Shown: piece by piece, positions 44,499 through 56,656 of the stretch
Numbering within the stretch: the first letter of the stretch is position 1
How the letters are laid out: each line of letters starts with the position of its first letter
NCBI GenBank assembly: GCA_015501075.1
Contig: JADNYJ010000223.1
Location: forward strand, 1 to 57,404
DNA length: 57,404 bases
DNA from: Gymnopilus junonius
Taxonomy: Eukaryota; Basidiomycota; Agaricomycetes; Agaricales; Galerinaceae
Direction of reading: 5' to 3'
The notes under the pieces: model-generated
What the model was told of the DNA's origin: nothing
The model's input: the letters and a program-made list of their open reading frames with translations, nothing else
Database searches by the model: none
Program-made: the position numbers and the translations under genes

Positions 44499-45855
44499 AT
44501 TTCTTTTTCGCGCGTTGTTTCAAGTAAGCCTAAAATTGACGGTTTAAACTTGTAATTTTGGTGTCTCGACCAAAGTCTTGATGAAAGACCAAAGAAAGAG
44601 TCGCGTTGTCGGAACGAAAGAAGATAAAGGGGTAACGAGAGGAAAGTAAAATGAACGTGAAAGGCCCAGAGAAGGGCGTTGGGGGACGAGAGAGCCGACA
44701 ACGGCGACAGCGACGACAAGGAGGGCAAAGAGGTAGGAACGGAAAAGGGACAAATGTCACGCAGTTACGGCTGTTGCTATGATCACGCTATCCAGCCATG
44801 CGCCATCATCCTCACGGTCATCCTATTGGTCCCTATTGGTCCCTGGTCCCTGATAAATATCTGCTTATCAACCTCATGGAATTTCTCTTGCATGAGTTCA
44901 AAGAACTGGCGTTCATATTGGGCAACGTAAAATCTTACAAGACTCTCAGTCTCATGTTTATCAACTGTATCAGAATTTTCAGATTGACTGATCCCCTCAG
45001 ACCTCATCAATAGCAGATCGCCGGTTAAACATCGTCGGAAGCGCTATCCATCAACTTCAGTCTGACAAACGTCTCCTTGACAAGACGCTTGACCCCCTTT
45101 TGATGTTTACAATACTTATATATAGTCTTTGCTCAAAAGAAAGCTTTGCCACACTATTTTTTTATGCCGCTAAGCGTCTTTCTTTTTCGACTGACCCTAC
45201 GTTGTGAGACTCTCCAGACTCCAGCATGACCTGACCAAGTACTATTCCGGAGTAGCATCGATGAGTAAATTTTGGCTTCTGATCTTGCTGTGCTTACTTC
45301 CAAGGATGTGCATTCCAAAGCTCGGGGCGGAAGAATTTTTTCCTTCTTCACATGCATTCAACGTGTTCAGCAGGCTCCTTTAAGTGGGGACGAACAAAAA
45401 ATCGACAACTCCGGCCTTCATGGGCTCCACAATTTTCCATGTCCACACCCGCTATTTTCGTCCCTATTCTAGGCATCCAAAAGCTCTGGCATAATGAGCA
45501 GATGTAAATCAAATTTTGCCGAAACTTTTTCTATCCCGGATTATTTGAATTGGTAGCACTAGCCTGCCTTTTTCCCCCCAACCCCCAATGCTACTGATTA
45601 CTCTCTAGGTTCCGATGAAGCTAACAATGATGTCAAGTGTCATAGTACCATCGCATGTGCAGACATTCCATTCTATCTGTCCTCAGGAACGAACTAGACG
45701 GCGTCTTGTCAAGTCGAAATTTGCTGGGAAACACCCCCACTTCATGCGCAGTTCATCTCCTTCCTGATAAAACTTTAATTTTCCCGAGGGTAAAAGCATT
45801 GAGGTAATAGTCCGATGGATGGTCGTGTACAGATTCGCAGGTGAATTTATTTAGC
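44499..45855. other. Intergenic stretch upstream of the membrane protein gene
   Basis: 1.36 kb without a convincing gene. It contains the promoter of the minus-strand membrane protein at the left and the 3' region of ARP2 at the right. An open frame with a signal-peptide-like hydrophobic start near 44,753 begins at TTG, not ATG, and does not splice in frame by any junction I could see. Confidence 0.45.
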
Positions 45856-47452
45856 TTAGCTCTCGCTTCGTCCAAGCTTATCCAAAGACCTGACACCCTG
45901 TTCAAACCACTCTTCTCTCGAAATCCAGAAATCTTCGCGGTTCTTCATGATATCGGCGAGGACAGCGCCTCCAAGGAACACCATGTGTTTCCGGCGTGGA
46001 GGGTCTTCGATTTTGATCTTGAATTTCTGCAAACGAGAATAAAAATTGACAATTAAATTTAGAAACATGGAAACGGAGAGCACAGGGCGTACGTTCAGCC
46101 GTGTGGGATCACCGTTCAACAGACGAGTTAGGTGAAGTTGCTTGATCTCCTTCTCCAGTCGACTAGGAAGGCCGGGGTACATGCTTGAGCCTCCTGACAA
46201 AACGATGTGCTTGTAGAGGTCGGCACGGATATCGACTGCAGCGGCTTGAATTGTCTGGAAGAGCATTTCTAGAAGATCGATTGAGTGACGCGGAAGAACG
46301 CGGTACCGTGAAGGATATTACCTGCTACTCCTGGTTGTTCGACATCCACTAGGTGCGGTTGGAACATACATTCGGGTGCTTCATAGCGTTCAGAACCAAC
46401 TTTGATCACTCGCCCATCTGGAAGCTTTCAGCACGCGTCAGACGAGGCACACGCTAGAAGATATCAAGGCGCTGACTGTATAACTTTCCACAAGAACGGT
46501 GGTCTCCTCTGCGAGCCTTTTGTCGAGCTCAAGGTCATAGCTATGGTAGGGGCATTTAGTAACCAGACCTTGCTCTAAATCCGGGTTAAATTCATACCTG
46601 ACATAACACAGTTTCTCCTTAATCTCTCGTACCGTCTCAAAGTCAGCTGTCCGGTTGAAAGCATACCCCCTCATCAAGAGTAGCTTGATCAAATATCTCG
46701 TCACATCTCGGCCAGCGATATCAAGTCGACGAGTCAGATGGGGCATAGCGAATCCATCATATACCGGAACTATGTGTGTCACACCATCTCCTGAATCGAC
46801 AACCACTCCAGTCGTCAAACCTGCGAGCACCACCAATCAGTCTAAATTGCCAAGGACAAAAAGGGCTCCAACCCTTGACAGAAATCACAACGCACCCTGA
46901 GCGTATAGAGTCAACACGGCCTGGATCGCTACATAAACGCCCTGGAATCCATATTCTTCAAACATAACCTGGCACATTCTCTCTCTGTTCACTCTTGGGT
47001 TCATTGGCGGTTCCGTTAGGAGCACTTTCCGGCCTTGCGGGTTGATCTTGAGCTTCTCATCGAAAGTGTAATCCCAGAGATGTTTCATATCTTCCCAATT
47101 TTTCACAATACCATGCTCCATGGGTTGCGTAACCTGGAGGTAGTTTCGGTTCTCCGCCGCTTCATCGCCAACCATGATATCTTTTATGACTGCTGACCCC
47201 ACTCGCTCCTCGGCGCGGAGAATAGGACGGCCGACGATCGATGGGAAGACTGTCAATAGGCGATGATAAGAAATTGTGTATCCCGTGGCTTTCTGAACGA
47301 TGCGCACCATGTTCTGGAAAGTTGGATCCGGCATACCCTACTTTTACAAACTAGAGAAATAGGGATCAGATCAGACCAACTCGACGTAAGTATTTACATC
47401 AAAGACGTACACCAGTACCGTTATCGACTACCAATGGCAGGTCTGAGGCCAT
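45856..47452 (-). CDS. ARP2: Actin-related protein 2 (Arp2/3 complex subunit)
   Basis: Exons on the minus strand: 47411-47452, 47308-47350, 46896-47249, 46598-46820, 46477-46540, 46322-46424, 46093-46268, 45856-46026. They sum to exactly 1,176 nt, or 391 residues, the usual Arp2 length. The protein pairs with Arp3 to nucleate branched actin filaments at endocytic patches. Diagnostic parts are LVVDNGTG and [14 protein letters not shown] (first phosphate loop), [63 protein letters not shown] (second phosphate loop), [20 protein letters not shown] (adenosine motif) and [20 protein letters not shown], which is specific to Arp2 as against actin. Two tiny first exons (42 and 43 nt) are typical for basidiomycetes. 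Confidence 0.95.
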
Positions 47453-48346
47453 TCTACTGAGTATGCCGCAAGAAACAATCTGAGAATGCAAAGGAGGTCA
47501 AGAGCAATATCTCGCAGCAACCCGCGCCGCTCTCTATGATCGTGTTTATCCAGCTTTGGCCTTACCTGTTTCGGAGTTTCATTCGGTGCACGTGATGCTG
47601 ACGCGCATAGGCGCGCGTCTCGCCTGTCTCGACGGCAGAGTATTGTATGGTTGATAAACACATAAACACATGGGTTCTCAGCTAGATTAGACGTCGTTAT
47701 AATTTTTACCCGCATGTTATCTCTTATTCGCTTCTCTTTGTGCAATATTTCCTAGACGAGAATGTCAATGCGCAGATCTGACAGAAATGGTAAATGACGC
47801 TCTGAACTGGACATGCCGCGTAAGAGTATAAAACAAAGGATGATAAAGCAGGTAATTAAGTTCAGTCACACAAAAAGCATAAACGACAGCGCTGAGCATG
47901 TGGTTCGCGCCTCTTTCGGTTGCGACTAGCGGGTAATAGTATTTCAGCATTCGTCGTCCAATGAAGATTCGAACTTGTAGTAACGTAAAGAATGTATTAT
48001 AAAATGCCTAAGTTTTGCCGTAAATTACAGTCGAGACTCCCAAGATGATGGCTCTGGCGCTAGACTATAATGCCCAACCAAGGTTATGCAACAGCCAAAG
48101 TCCAAACAGAAATTCAAAAAATATAGGATCATATGCAAGATTCAAAAGTACAGAACTACATATGCAGAAAACTCCTTATAGGTACATTACAAATTTTAAA
48201 AGGCAAATCTGGTGTATATAACGGGGCTTATGACAGGGGATCTATGTATACATACGCTCGAAGCCGGCGACAGAGGAGTAGGCCAAAAATGCATTGAAAT
48301 GCATCGAATGTGTAATATTTCAGATTGAAAAGACCGGCAGAGGAGA
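47453..48346. other. Intergenic stretch between ARP2 and the P450
   Basis: About 0.9 kb, AT-rich from 48,000 to 48,250. It contains the ARP2 promoter (next to 47452) and the P450 3' untranslated region. No gene seen. Confidence 0.45.
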
Positions 48347-50243
48347 ATTACTCAGCCGTAGGAGAGACGAATGCATGAAAATGGCGTCCACGGTGTACGG
48401 GAACGAAGTATTCACGATAGCTGATATTTTCAATCCTGTAAAGTTGAAAGACGTGACGGTAAGCACAAATGAGACAACTCGGAGTGTAATGAATACGTAC
48501 GACGCGTTATCGGGAACGAGGTCTAGTTTCCTAAAGACCGTGCCTATAATAAGATACAGCTCGCACCATGCAAGACTGATTTTTTGCTCAGGAAGGCCGA
48601 CATAACCTTGGGTAGAATGACGTACTTGATCCCAAGACAACTCCTCGGTCCTTTCGAGAAAGAAACCAGGTATTTTTCGAGCTCGGCGGAGTCCTCCTTG
48701 AGCCACCGTTCTGGTTTGAATGACATCGGCTCGGGGAATATATCTGGGTTTTTGTGGAGGATGGTCGCCCCCATCGAGACCACCGTCTGTAAATTTTTTA
48801 TCGGCACCGTACACATTAGAAGGACGGCTTGAAAGACACTTACACCGGCAGGTATGATAACTCCCGATATCTCGGCATCCGACGGACCGACGATGCGGGG
48901 TAGAGGCGATACGACACCATGGGCCATTCTTAGCGATTCTTTAATAACGGCAGTCTAACGGATATTAAGTACGCGTGGTCTGATAGGATTTAGATCTCTT
49001 ACAAGATATGGCAGTTTCTCCAAGGTCTCATAGCTAGCCGCGGCCTCCTTGTCAGGCCAAGCTTCTTTAAGGATATTGTAGAGTTTCCAATGAACGTCCT
49101 TATTGTTGAGGATATGATAGGTCGCAACAGTACATGTATTTCCAACGGTGTCACTGCCTGCAAACCGAAGGTAAAGGCCTTCGTCAAGAAGCCATTCACG
49201 AGTGATGGGCGGTAAGCGCGGGTTGTCGGGCTGGGGCGTCAAGAAATGGTGATAAATCGTCTCATGGTCAGCCGTCTGCAAAGATGATGGGTCCTTTATA
49301 ATTTGGTCAATCTGCGACCCCATTTGCTTGCGCTGTTCGAGGATGCCCTTCGTACTGGGCTTCAAGACAGAAGCAAAGCACTCGGGGACACCGAGAAGCA
49401 ATGTTTTTATCAAAGGGAAGTGCTTGAAGATCCAAATCATCGGTAGAGTTTGATCTATGGCCTCGAGTACTCCATTGCGAAAGTTCTCCGAATCCAGGGC
49501 ATTTGAAGATGTAGCGAAACAATAAGCAGTGATAACCTCCAAACTCAAAGCCCGGAAGGCGAGATCCAAATTAGCGGACTTCTTCGTGAAATGGTATTCC
49601 AAAAGTCGGGAAACAAGTAAGTCAATCTATGGCAGAATTTAGATTCTAAGCGGTCTCAAATAAAGTTTATTTAACAGTACTCGCCTTGCCCTGCACCGTA
49701 TTTTCCAGGTCTAGGATAGCGCGTCTTGAAAAGAAGGGCCCAATCAGGTTTCGCCGTTGAGTGACTTCATGGTGATCAAACATTGCAAAGACCGAAAGGT
49801 CAGTGGCAAAGCAGCTATACATTTCAGGTTGCTTTGTGTGTCTGGTACCCATTCCGTATATATCATTATAGGCTCGAGGGTCGCTGAAGTGAAGCTACGA
49901 CAGAAGAATATAAGTGTCGGGCGACCTGGAGGAGGAAAGTACCGACCTCATTGGGAGCAACTCTGATGATAGAACCTTGAAAAAGACATTAGATAAATAA
50001 GTAGTATATCCTGGATATTGTGATCGCTGTACCGTATTGAGTGTGGAGGTGTTCGAGATGCTCAGCCCATCCACCGTCCTTGATGATGTCGTAGTAAGCT
50101 TTATACCAGGAGGTCAGAGCTGCAAGAGGAGGACCGGGATATTTAGAAAGTGAATGGCGATAAAGCCGTTTGTGCGCTTGAGAGACGACAGCTATTGTTA
50201 AGCAAAGAGCAGCCACAGCCCCGAGGGCGTAATGAGAAATCAT
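48347..50243 (-). CDS. Cytochrome P450 monooxygenase (membrane-anchored)
   Basis: Exons on the minus strand: 50033-50243, 49947-49975, 49685-49894, 49003-49626, 48844-48954, 48626-48786, 48501-48575, and 48347 to about 48,420, giving about 497 residues. The start is set at ATG 50243, giving an N-terminal membrane anchor (ISHYALGAVAALCLTIAVV) and the proline hinge KYPGPPLAAL. The I-helix motif is RFAGSDTVGNT, the K-helix KESLRM (ExxR), the meander FKPERW, and the haem ligand loop FSKGPRSCLG with the cysteine. It needs a P450 reductase and acts on the cytosolic face of the ER. The sequence recalls trichodiene-oxygenase-type fungal P450s, but the substrate cannot be told. No terpene, PKS or NRPS gene lies nearby. 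The intron after exon 3 starts GC (GCGAGT) rather than GT. Confidence 0.9.
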
Positions 50244-53200
50244 ACTCTCTAAGGAGCAGTCCAAGGACACAAGTAAAGATGGGACCCCCTCTTGGCGAGC
50301 CTCCTTTTGTATGGTTCAGCTATTACCCCCAGAAGATACAGAACTTTATTCTGAATGAGTGACTGGTCTAGGTTCAGCCCATAAAAACACCTGCCGTGCA
50401 AAGAAAGTTGAAATATTTAGCGGCGACATATTTGGCGACGCGCGGGCTTCGTAGACAGCTGTACATAACTAGCATGGTGTGCAAAAATGTCAAAGGAGAC
50501 CTGGCAAAAGGCGATATAAATCATTTCGAGGTACATTTTCTTCGCGGATGGGGAAGGATGGGATTCCTGAAATGGTTTACTCATACCTTAGTTGGCTTCC
50601 TTCGACCCTTTAGGCTGAGGAGCGCGCATCTACGCGTTACAGTGTGACGTCGTTAATGGGCTGGCTTCACCACCTGAACTTACCATGCTTGTCATTTTTT
50701 CAAGTGGCCGACGACAGGATTAAGACAAGGCCAAGCCTCTGGCTCCGCCTTTCAAGGAGAATGCTGTTTGCCGGTGTACACCAACGGTAAACAGGCCATA
50801 ACAGTAGAGCCGCGATATGTCCCTTGCTCAGGGACGGCATCGACGCGTCATAACGTACCTCCGAGGAAATTATTGCGACCTGCTGCGACATTTGTCTGGA
50901 AACCTCGCTTCCTTGTTCCATCTATCTGACATTGACTCGACGTTGACTAGCTTCAATTCGCTGGCATCTCAACTGCAGGGTATTGTCTGCGACATTAGCG
51001 CTGAACAGGTTCTGCCCTGGGCTACCGCATGCACGCAGTTACAGCACAGGTGATCGCTGGTGGCGGCGATGCAGAGCATAAGGCGAATTCCAATTTATCT
51101 TGAAGGGAATGGAAATCGATGGAAATATTGCAAAATCCGCCCTTCCTAGTAAACACGGTCATCCGGAATCTTGGAACCTATTCCTCAATTCCTTTTGTAA
51201 CAGGCTATCCGACCGACATCACCAGTTATATAGTATATGCGGTGTTCATGTGAGCATTCGCCGTAGCCGCTGACTTTGAATTTATCGTCCTTTGCTGAGC
51301 TCAGGGAAGGCGACATGTAGTCTGCAACAATAGACCTGACTATGAGCAATGACATTTCGTGTCTAGGTCTTTTAAACATCCCTCCTGTTCGGAAGCACAA
51401 GGCACCTCCGGCCCTGCAGTCGGTAGACGAAATCCTTTGTCAATGTCAATGAATTCGGGGAGATTAAACACGAGCCTTTTCCGTTATCGGAACTCACACT
51501 CGCCATTAATCCTGCAGGAACCTCTGGAACCTTGGGTCGAACCTTCCTCATAAATCGAAATTCTTTGTTACTGTGGACAAGGTGCCCCGGTGCCCCGGAG
51601 TAGAAATCGAGTATGGTATGAAGTACAGCTGAAATCCATGTTGGGACCCTGGAAAATCTTGACCCTCCTTCCTATTGGCCAAGGGACAGCCATCATTTCG
51701 GAGGATAGTCGCTGCACGCAAATAATCATGGTGGCGATCAAGATCGGAAAGCCCTCGTGAGTGGACCTAAAGCGTTAGACTCAGAGATCGTGGCCATACA
51801 AAATTACCTGTGCCGTGAATAGAGGTAATACAGATCTCTACCATGTGTGTGTGCGCCTGGAGCACTCAAGCCTCAAGAGACTAGGGGGTCCGCTCCAGTA
51901 GTTCTGTGAAAGTGGGCACCTTTTGTTGATCAGAGTTCAAGGTTCAATTCAAAACACCCTAAAACAGCACAGTGTAAGAAGCACGACAGGACTTTGCAAA
52001 TGGACATGTTTTTAGTTTCATTCCGCAAAGATCCATAGAAAACGAAAGTACAGACCCTTGTGTGGGCGCAACACTCAATGTATAGCCTATCGTAGGAGAT
52101 CACTTGCCGGACGCCCTATTCCGATGCAAAATAATTCATACCTAGACTTTTTCAGAGGATCAATACATATTTCCCCGATGCGGGGAGAACGTAACGTAAA
52201 GGGTAACGTACTACTGAATGTGCGCGTATCTGCGACTCCTGCACCTGCCAGACCGCCCATATCACGACACGGGTGCAAAATATCAACTCGACTATTGACA
52301 TGCTGTATCAACACTCTTGTCGGTAATATGGCTGAGTGACAATAGTGCGGGAAGTCGAAATTGCCGCAAAACATTGTAGGATGAAGTGGAATAAGGTTGT
52401 AGGTGGTTGCGCGGTCGACCAACTGGAATGGCTAATCATTAGTCGTGATAGAAAGATAACAGAAATATCCATGGTATACTAGTCATACGAGTCATCTGAT
52501 TTTGCGAGACGAAGTAGATGGCCAGTGTGCTTCGATTGCGGATGGGAAGAGAGCTACTCAAAGTTGGGCGTCCCGAAATTATTGCGAATGTGGGCGTGTC
52601 AAAGGTTTGACGCTCACGGAATATGCGTGCTACTAGACGAAAATCTACGCCATTCTACGCAAGGAATCATTGAGACAGAGATAAGGCTATCCATCGTCAC
52701 GGAACTTGAAATGGTATCGCGCAGGGCGAGAAGGGCAGAAACATAGTCTGGGTAAACGATATAAGAGGTCCTTGTCCTACCGCAATTTAAAAGACAGGAC
52801 GTGGTTCTTTCAGATTGCCATCTTTCTTCAGGGACGGGTGCAAAGACATGCGCAAAAGCACAAGACCTTGTTGAATGGGGTAGTCGTCATGAGATGATAC
52901 ATCTTCATTGCGAAGAATAAAACCTTGTGGAGTTTAGGACTGCAAGAATTGCTGACATGAAGAATGATTATGCATCACCCCGTGCGGACTAATCCTTTTT
53001 ATCATGGAAAATTGGGGCCGAATAAAGAGATTTCGGAGAACGGCCAAGATACGCACGTACAGCTTGGCAGCTCATGAGCTGGAGAATGTTTGGCCATCGA
53101 CCAGGACGTCCTTGCCCACGTTGTAGGAAAACAAAAAGCCAGGACATGTGACGAGTCCCGAGAGAGTGGGTCGACGTGCAAGATGAAGCTGCAGAGACCA

Positions 53201-53712
53201 TAAAAATAAATGTTTCGACAAAATCATCAAGGTTGCAGGGTTCCGATAGCAATATCAGGCTGAACAAGTAGCGGCCGCAGCACCGACTTGCCTACTGCCA
53301 TCATTATCGAAAAGTCAAAAAGGTAGGTCGGGTACGGATAATGTGATTGAGCAAGGAGAAAACACGAAAAGGAGAAAGAAGAGGTCGAAAAGGAGCAAAA
53401 CTCAGGACGTTGGATGTGTAAATGATTTAATGCTGCGCCGAGGAGAGTTGGATGTCCAGGCAGATTTTTCGAAGCGTACCCTGAATTAGGTCTGATGACG
53501 TAATACAATGGACCACGTGGGGCGACCAAGCGCGTTGGCAGGCCTGAGTCCTCTCTTCCCGCCGTTGCTCTGCGCAGCTTCTACCCTTCCGTCCCTCTTT
53601 TTCCCCTTTCTTTTGCCGTTTGAATTCCCACAGGTCCAGTCATTTACGATTTTTTACGACGTTCTTGCCGTTTGGGGAACAAGTCGAACCCACAAAGTCT
53701 GGTTCACATGCT
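50244..53712. other. Long stretch without recognisable gene
   Basis: About 3.5 kb between divergent features. Open frames are short, lack conserved motifs and do not link into spliced models by eye. It contains the P450 promoter at the left and that of the plus-strand gene at the right (pyrimidine-rich 53,570-53,620). A non-coding RNA or a small unannotated gene cannot be excluded. Confidence 0.4.
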
Positions 53713-56656
53713 ATGGCCCAAGCTTTGTTCGATGAACATCCACTAGAGGAATATCTACGAGGTGTGTCAATTTCAATCATGCACCGCCAAATTTTCTGAA
53801 TTAGGTCGTCGCTATTGTTTAGATGCGGGCGAATCACGGTTGTCGATACCGGGGATTTGTACCCAAATCGAACGCGAAATTGACCCTTACTTCGACATTT
53901 ACTATGAAGAAACATTCGAGGAGGCTCAGGCCGAATGGCGCCCTCAATTACTTATTGAAATTGTTGAGGTATGTCCTGGAACGTTTTCTTTTCTTCCTTA
54001 GGCTCCCTCGTCTCCATCATGTTTCTGTTGATTTTCATCTTCTGTTGGGGTTACCCCACTCTCTAAAAATATCGCTCACGACAATATCTCTTTTCTAGCT
54101 TCTTCAATCCTTCCTGTCAACCCATTCATCCGTCTCGTCCAACTCTTTTATTGAGAAGTTCAAGTACAACGTCATCTCCTCTTCTCTGCTAGCACCATCT
54201 CTTCCTACATCACATTCAGGTCGCCCTTCACGGACGTTATTCATCCCTGGGAAGTTAAACCACAGTAGAACATCTAGTTTGGATCTCAATTCTTTAGTAT
54301 CTGTCTCTCCTGCATTTTCCTCGGATCCTTCATATGGCCCAATATCCTTTTCAATTGCCTCATTCATGGTGTTCTTTTCCATTGGATACCCTCTCTTTAC
54401 TATGCTTTCCTTCTTTGCTACTCTTTTCCTACTGTATCATCTCTTTCACATGACAGAAACGTCCAAGCATGACATGACATCTGTGAGTACCTTACTAGAA
54501 GGGATAGTTCCTGGAATGCTCACATCCTCTTCTTCAGTCTTTTAATGCCCTTGATGACCTTATAGTTGCCAATGAAATGTGGGAATCTGTCGTCCAGGAC
54601 GCAGTCACTTTCCTGGATAATGAAGAACGAAAGTATGTCTCATGTTCAATATGTATAGCTTTCAAACCTGGGATTGATTTGTGTTAGTCACTTTCAAAGC
54701 AGTTCAGGTTCATCGTCACCCTCTCCCATCCGTGTTGCGTTGCATTCTTGTCTGCAAGCGACCCATACACAATGTGACAACATTCGCCAGCTGTTTACGG
54801 CCTTAACATCGCCGTCAAACCTATCGCAGCTATCTGAAATGTATGCCCCACCCTCGCCTATGGCATTGACGTTCAGTCCAGAAATGCTTTCTCGCCCTTT
54901 TTCATTTCCGTCTCCCCGTCTTCAACAATCACATCCCCCAAGGCCGACAACTCCGCAGAACAAGAGATCGACATGGAATGGCTCATATGCCAGCCTTGCG
55001 ATTGCTGGCAGTCCACCAAGCACTCTTTTTAGAAGGCGAGAAAAGAAGGAAAAACATCGAATGAACTTGTCGGATGTATTCCGGCTTGGGCATACCAGTG
55101 CCCCAGTGACACCTCTCCCAGTTACCCCTGGCACCTCACTTCCCGAACTCCCAGAGAATTCAATCTCATTATCTGAAGGGTTACCATCCAGCAGCACGTC
55201 CCCTGTTCCCTCTCACTTTGGTGCTGCTGCTTTGGACCTTCATCGGAGACGGAAAACAGGCGGTATGGAAACATTTCGTGACCTTCCTTCCAGCTATTTT
55301 ACCCAGGATATGCGGGCCCCCCGCAGTGCTCGCAGCAGCATCTTCACCTCAACAGTATCCTCTTCCTCTAAATTCACCAATCCTCAACCTCCAAGGCATC
55401 CTCTATCTTTTGCCGCCTTGACAAGCTCGCTGCAATGCGCGTTGGCTGCCAAGCGATATACATGTTCTCACTTACTAGCCCTCCGATTTGCGGACGACGA
55501 GGATGATGGGTATTGGGAAGACGTCAGGAGCGTGATTGGTCTGTTGACTAGCACCCTTACGGATAGCTTTTCAAGACTTTCAGAAGCTCTTGATGAAGCT
55601 GAGCAAGAAAAATTGCGAGCTCAGAATCCAACGCCAGATATTGATCATTCTTATAGCCCAGAAAGGGCTGAGCTACCAGGGATTATGGAATCGGAGAGTG
55701 AGGATGGAAGGCGGAAGAGTAGTGGCAAAGTGTCTTTTGCACCTGTCCCTAGCCAGTTTTCACGTTTCGCGGCTCATGTTGCTGCTATCAGCTCAGCATT
55801 GGAAGATGCTCGGGATGACCTTGAGCAATGTGTTGCTGCTCTAAAGTCGGGTTCCACTGATTCCAACGCTTCAGCTCCTTCAAGAAATCTACGGCATTCA
55901 CGATCTTTCTCAAGGCCGGTGGCACCTGGTGCAAACCAGGAGGTGGAAGAGGAAGAACCAAGGGCAGTGCAGGCCTATGAACGTCTTCGTCGTGAGCTCG
56001 GCCTGGCTTTGCGCGAATGCGAGCGTGGTCGAGAGCGACTGCTCGAGCTCGTCAATCCCCCTTCTATTCCTAGCGATGATGATGAGTTCGACGACCTTCC
56101 TAGCCTTGGTCATGATGGAAGCGACGACTCTGACAAGCCCGATCCTATTTACCCATCGGAAGATGAAGGCGACCTCTCCCCGAATGTAGGAAGCCTCCCT
56201 TCTCCATCTGTTGTGAACACCGACGCTATTGAAGGCACACCCACTGATGATGCCACGTCACATCTTTTGTTGGTAGCTTCTTCATCTTTACATCTACCTA
56301 TGCCCGGTGTTGAAGAAGTGTTTGAAGCTGACACGGGGCCTAAAGTTGCGTTTACGAGAGAGAGATCCAAGTTATCGAGAGAGGAACGGATCAAGCTTGC
56401 CAAGGCAAGGAGGGAAAGCGGGATGGGTTTGGCCATTGCAGATGCTGGTGCTGAAGGAGATGAGGATCGCGCGAAGATGAGTGTGGAGAAATGGGGTCCT
56501 GGTGGGGACGTTGTGCAAGAGCTCAAGGACGTGATATGGAAAGTTAACGAGAGGAAGCGGATGTTGGCGGAGACAGCTACCCCGCCTCAGCCTCCGCTAT
56601 CGCTACAGCCAGACGCTGTTGCATCGCCCGTTTCCTTGTCCTTGGAGAGCTCATAG
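53713..56656 (+). CDS. Membrane protein, possibly a vezatin/Inp2-type myosin-binding protein
   Basis: Exons: 53713-53761, 53805-53968, 54099-54482, 54538-54632, 54688-56656, summing to exactly 2,661 nt (886 residues) with every junction in phase. The start MAQALFDEHPLEEYL gives the longest spliced frame. A strongly hydrophobic segment lies in exon 3 (ISFSIASFMVFFSIGYPLF and MLSFFATLFLLYHLF, residues ~150-185), probably one or two membrane helices or a hairpin. It is followed by helical segments (ALDDLIVANEMWESVVQDAV; VALHSCLQATHTQCDNIRQLF; LTSSLQCALAAKRYTCSHLLALRFAD; AYERLRRELGLALRECERGRERLLEL) separated by Ser/Pro-rich disorder. A basic segment REERIKLAKARRESG and a final helix VVQELKDVIWKVNERKRM close it. 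Membrane hairpin plus helices recall the fungal myosin-binding (vezatin/Inp2) family for peroxisome inheritance. This assignment is from recollection of layout, not from a search. Confidence 0.72.

Noticed and set aside
44544..44753. Signal-peptide-like start of the Ser/Thr-rich membrane protein
   Set aside because: The frame begins at TTG and no in-phase splice to the 44321-44498 exon was visible. The ATG at 44498 gives a full in-phase model.
47250..47334. Unspliced start for ARP2 within 47334
   Set aside because: It would lack the first phosphate loop. Two small upstream exons supply LVVDNGTG and [14 protein letters not shown] in phase.
48320..48814. Long single-frame P450 C-terminus ending at 48320
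   Set aside because: It reads through two introns. Splicing yields the usual C-terminal strand (YREYFVPVHRGRHFHAFV) and a stop at 48347.
50244..50270. Longer N-terminus of the P450 from 50270
   Set aside because: The first codon there is GTG. The ATG at 50243 gives the typical membrane anchor.
52087..52422. 111-codon minus-strand frame
   Set aside because: No motif, no splice partners and no composition bias. It may be chance.
48347..56656. Secondary-metabolite gene cluster around the P450
   Set aside because: Neighbours are ARP2 and a membrane protein; no terpene synthase, PKS, NRPS, transporter or regulator is present.
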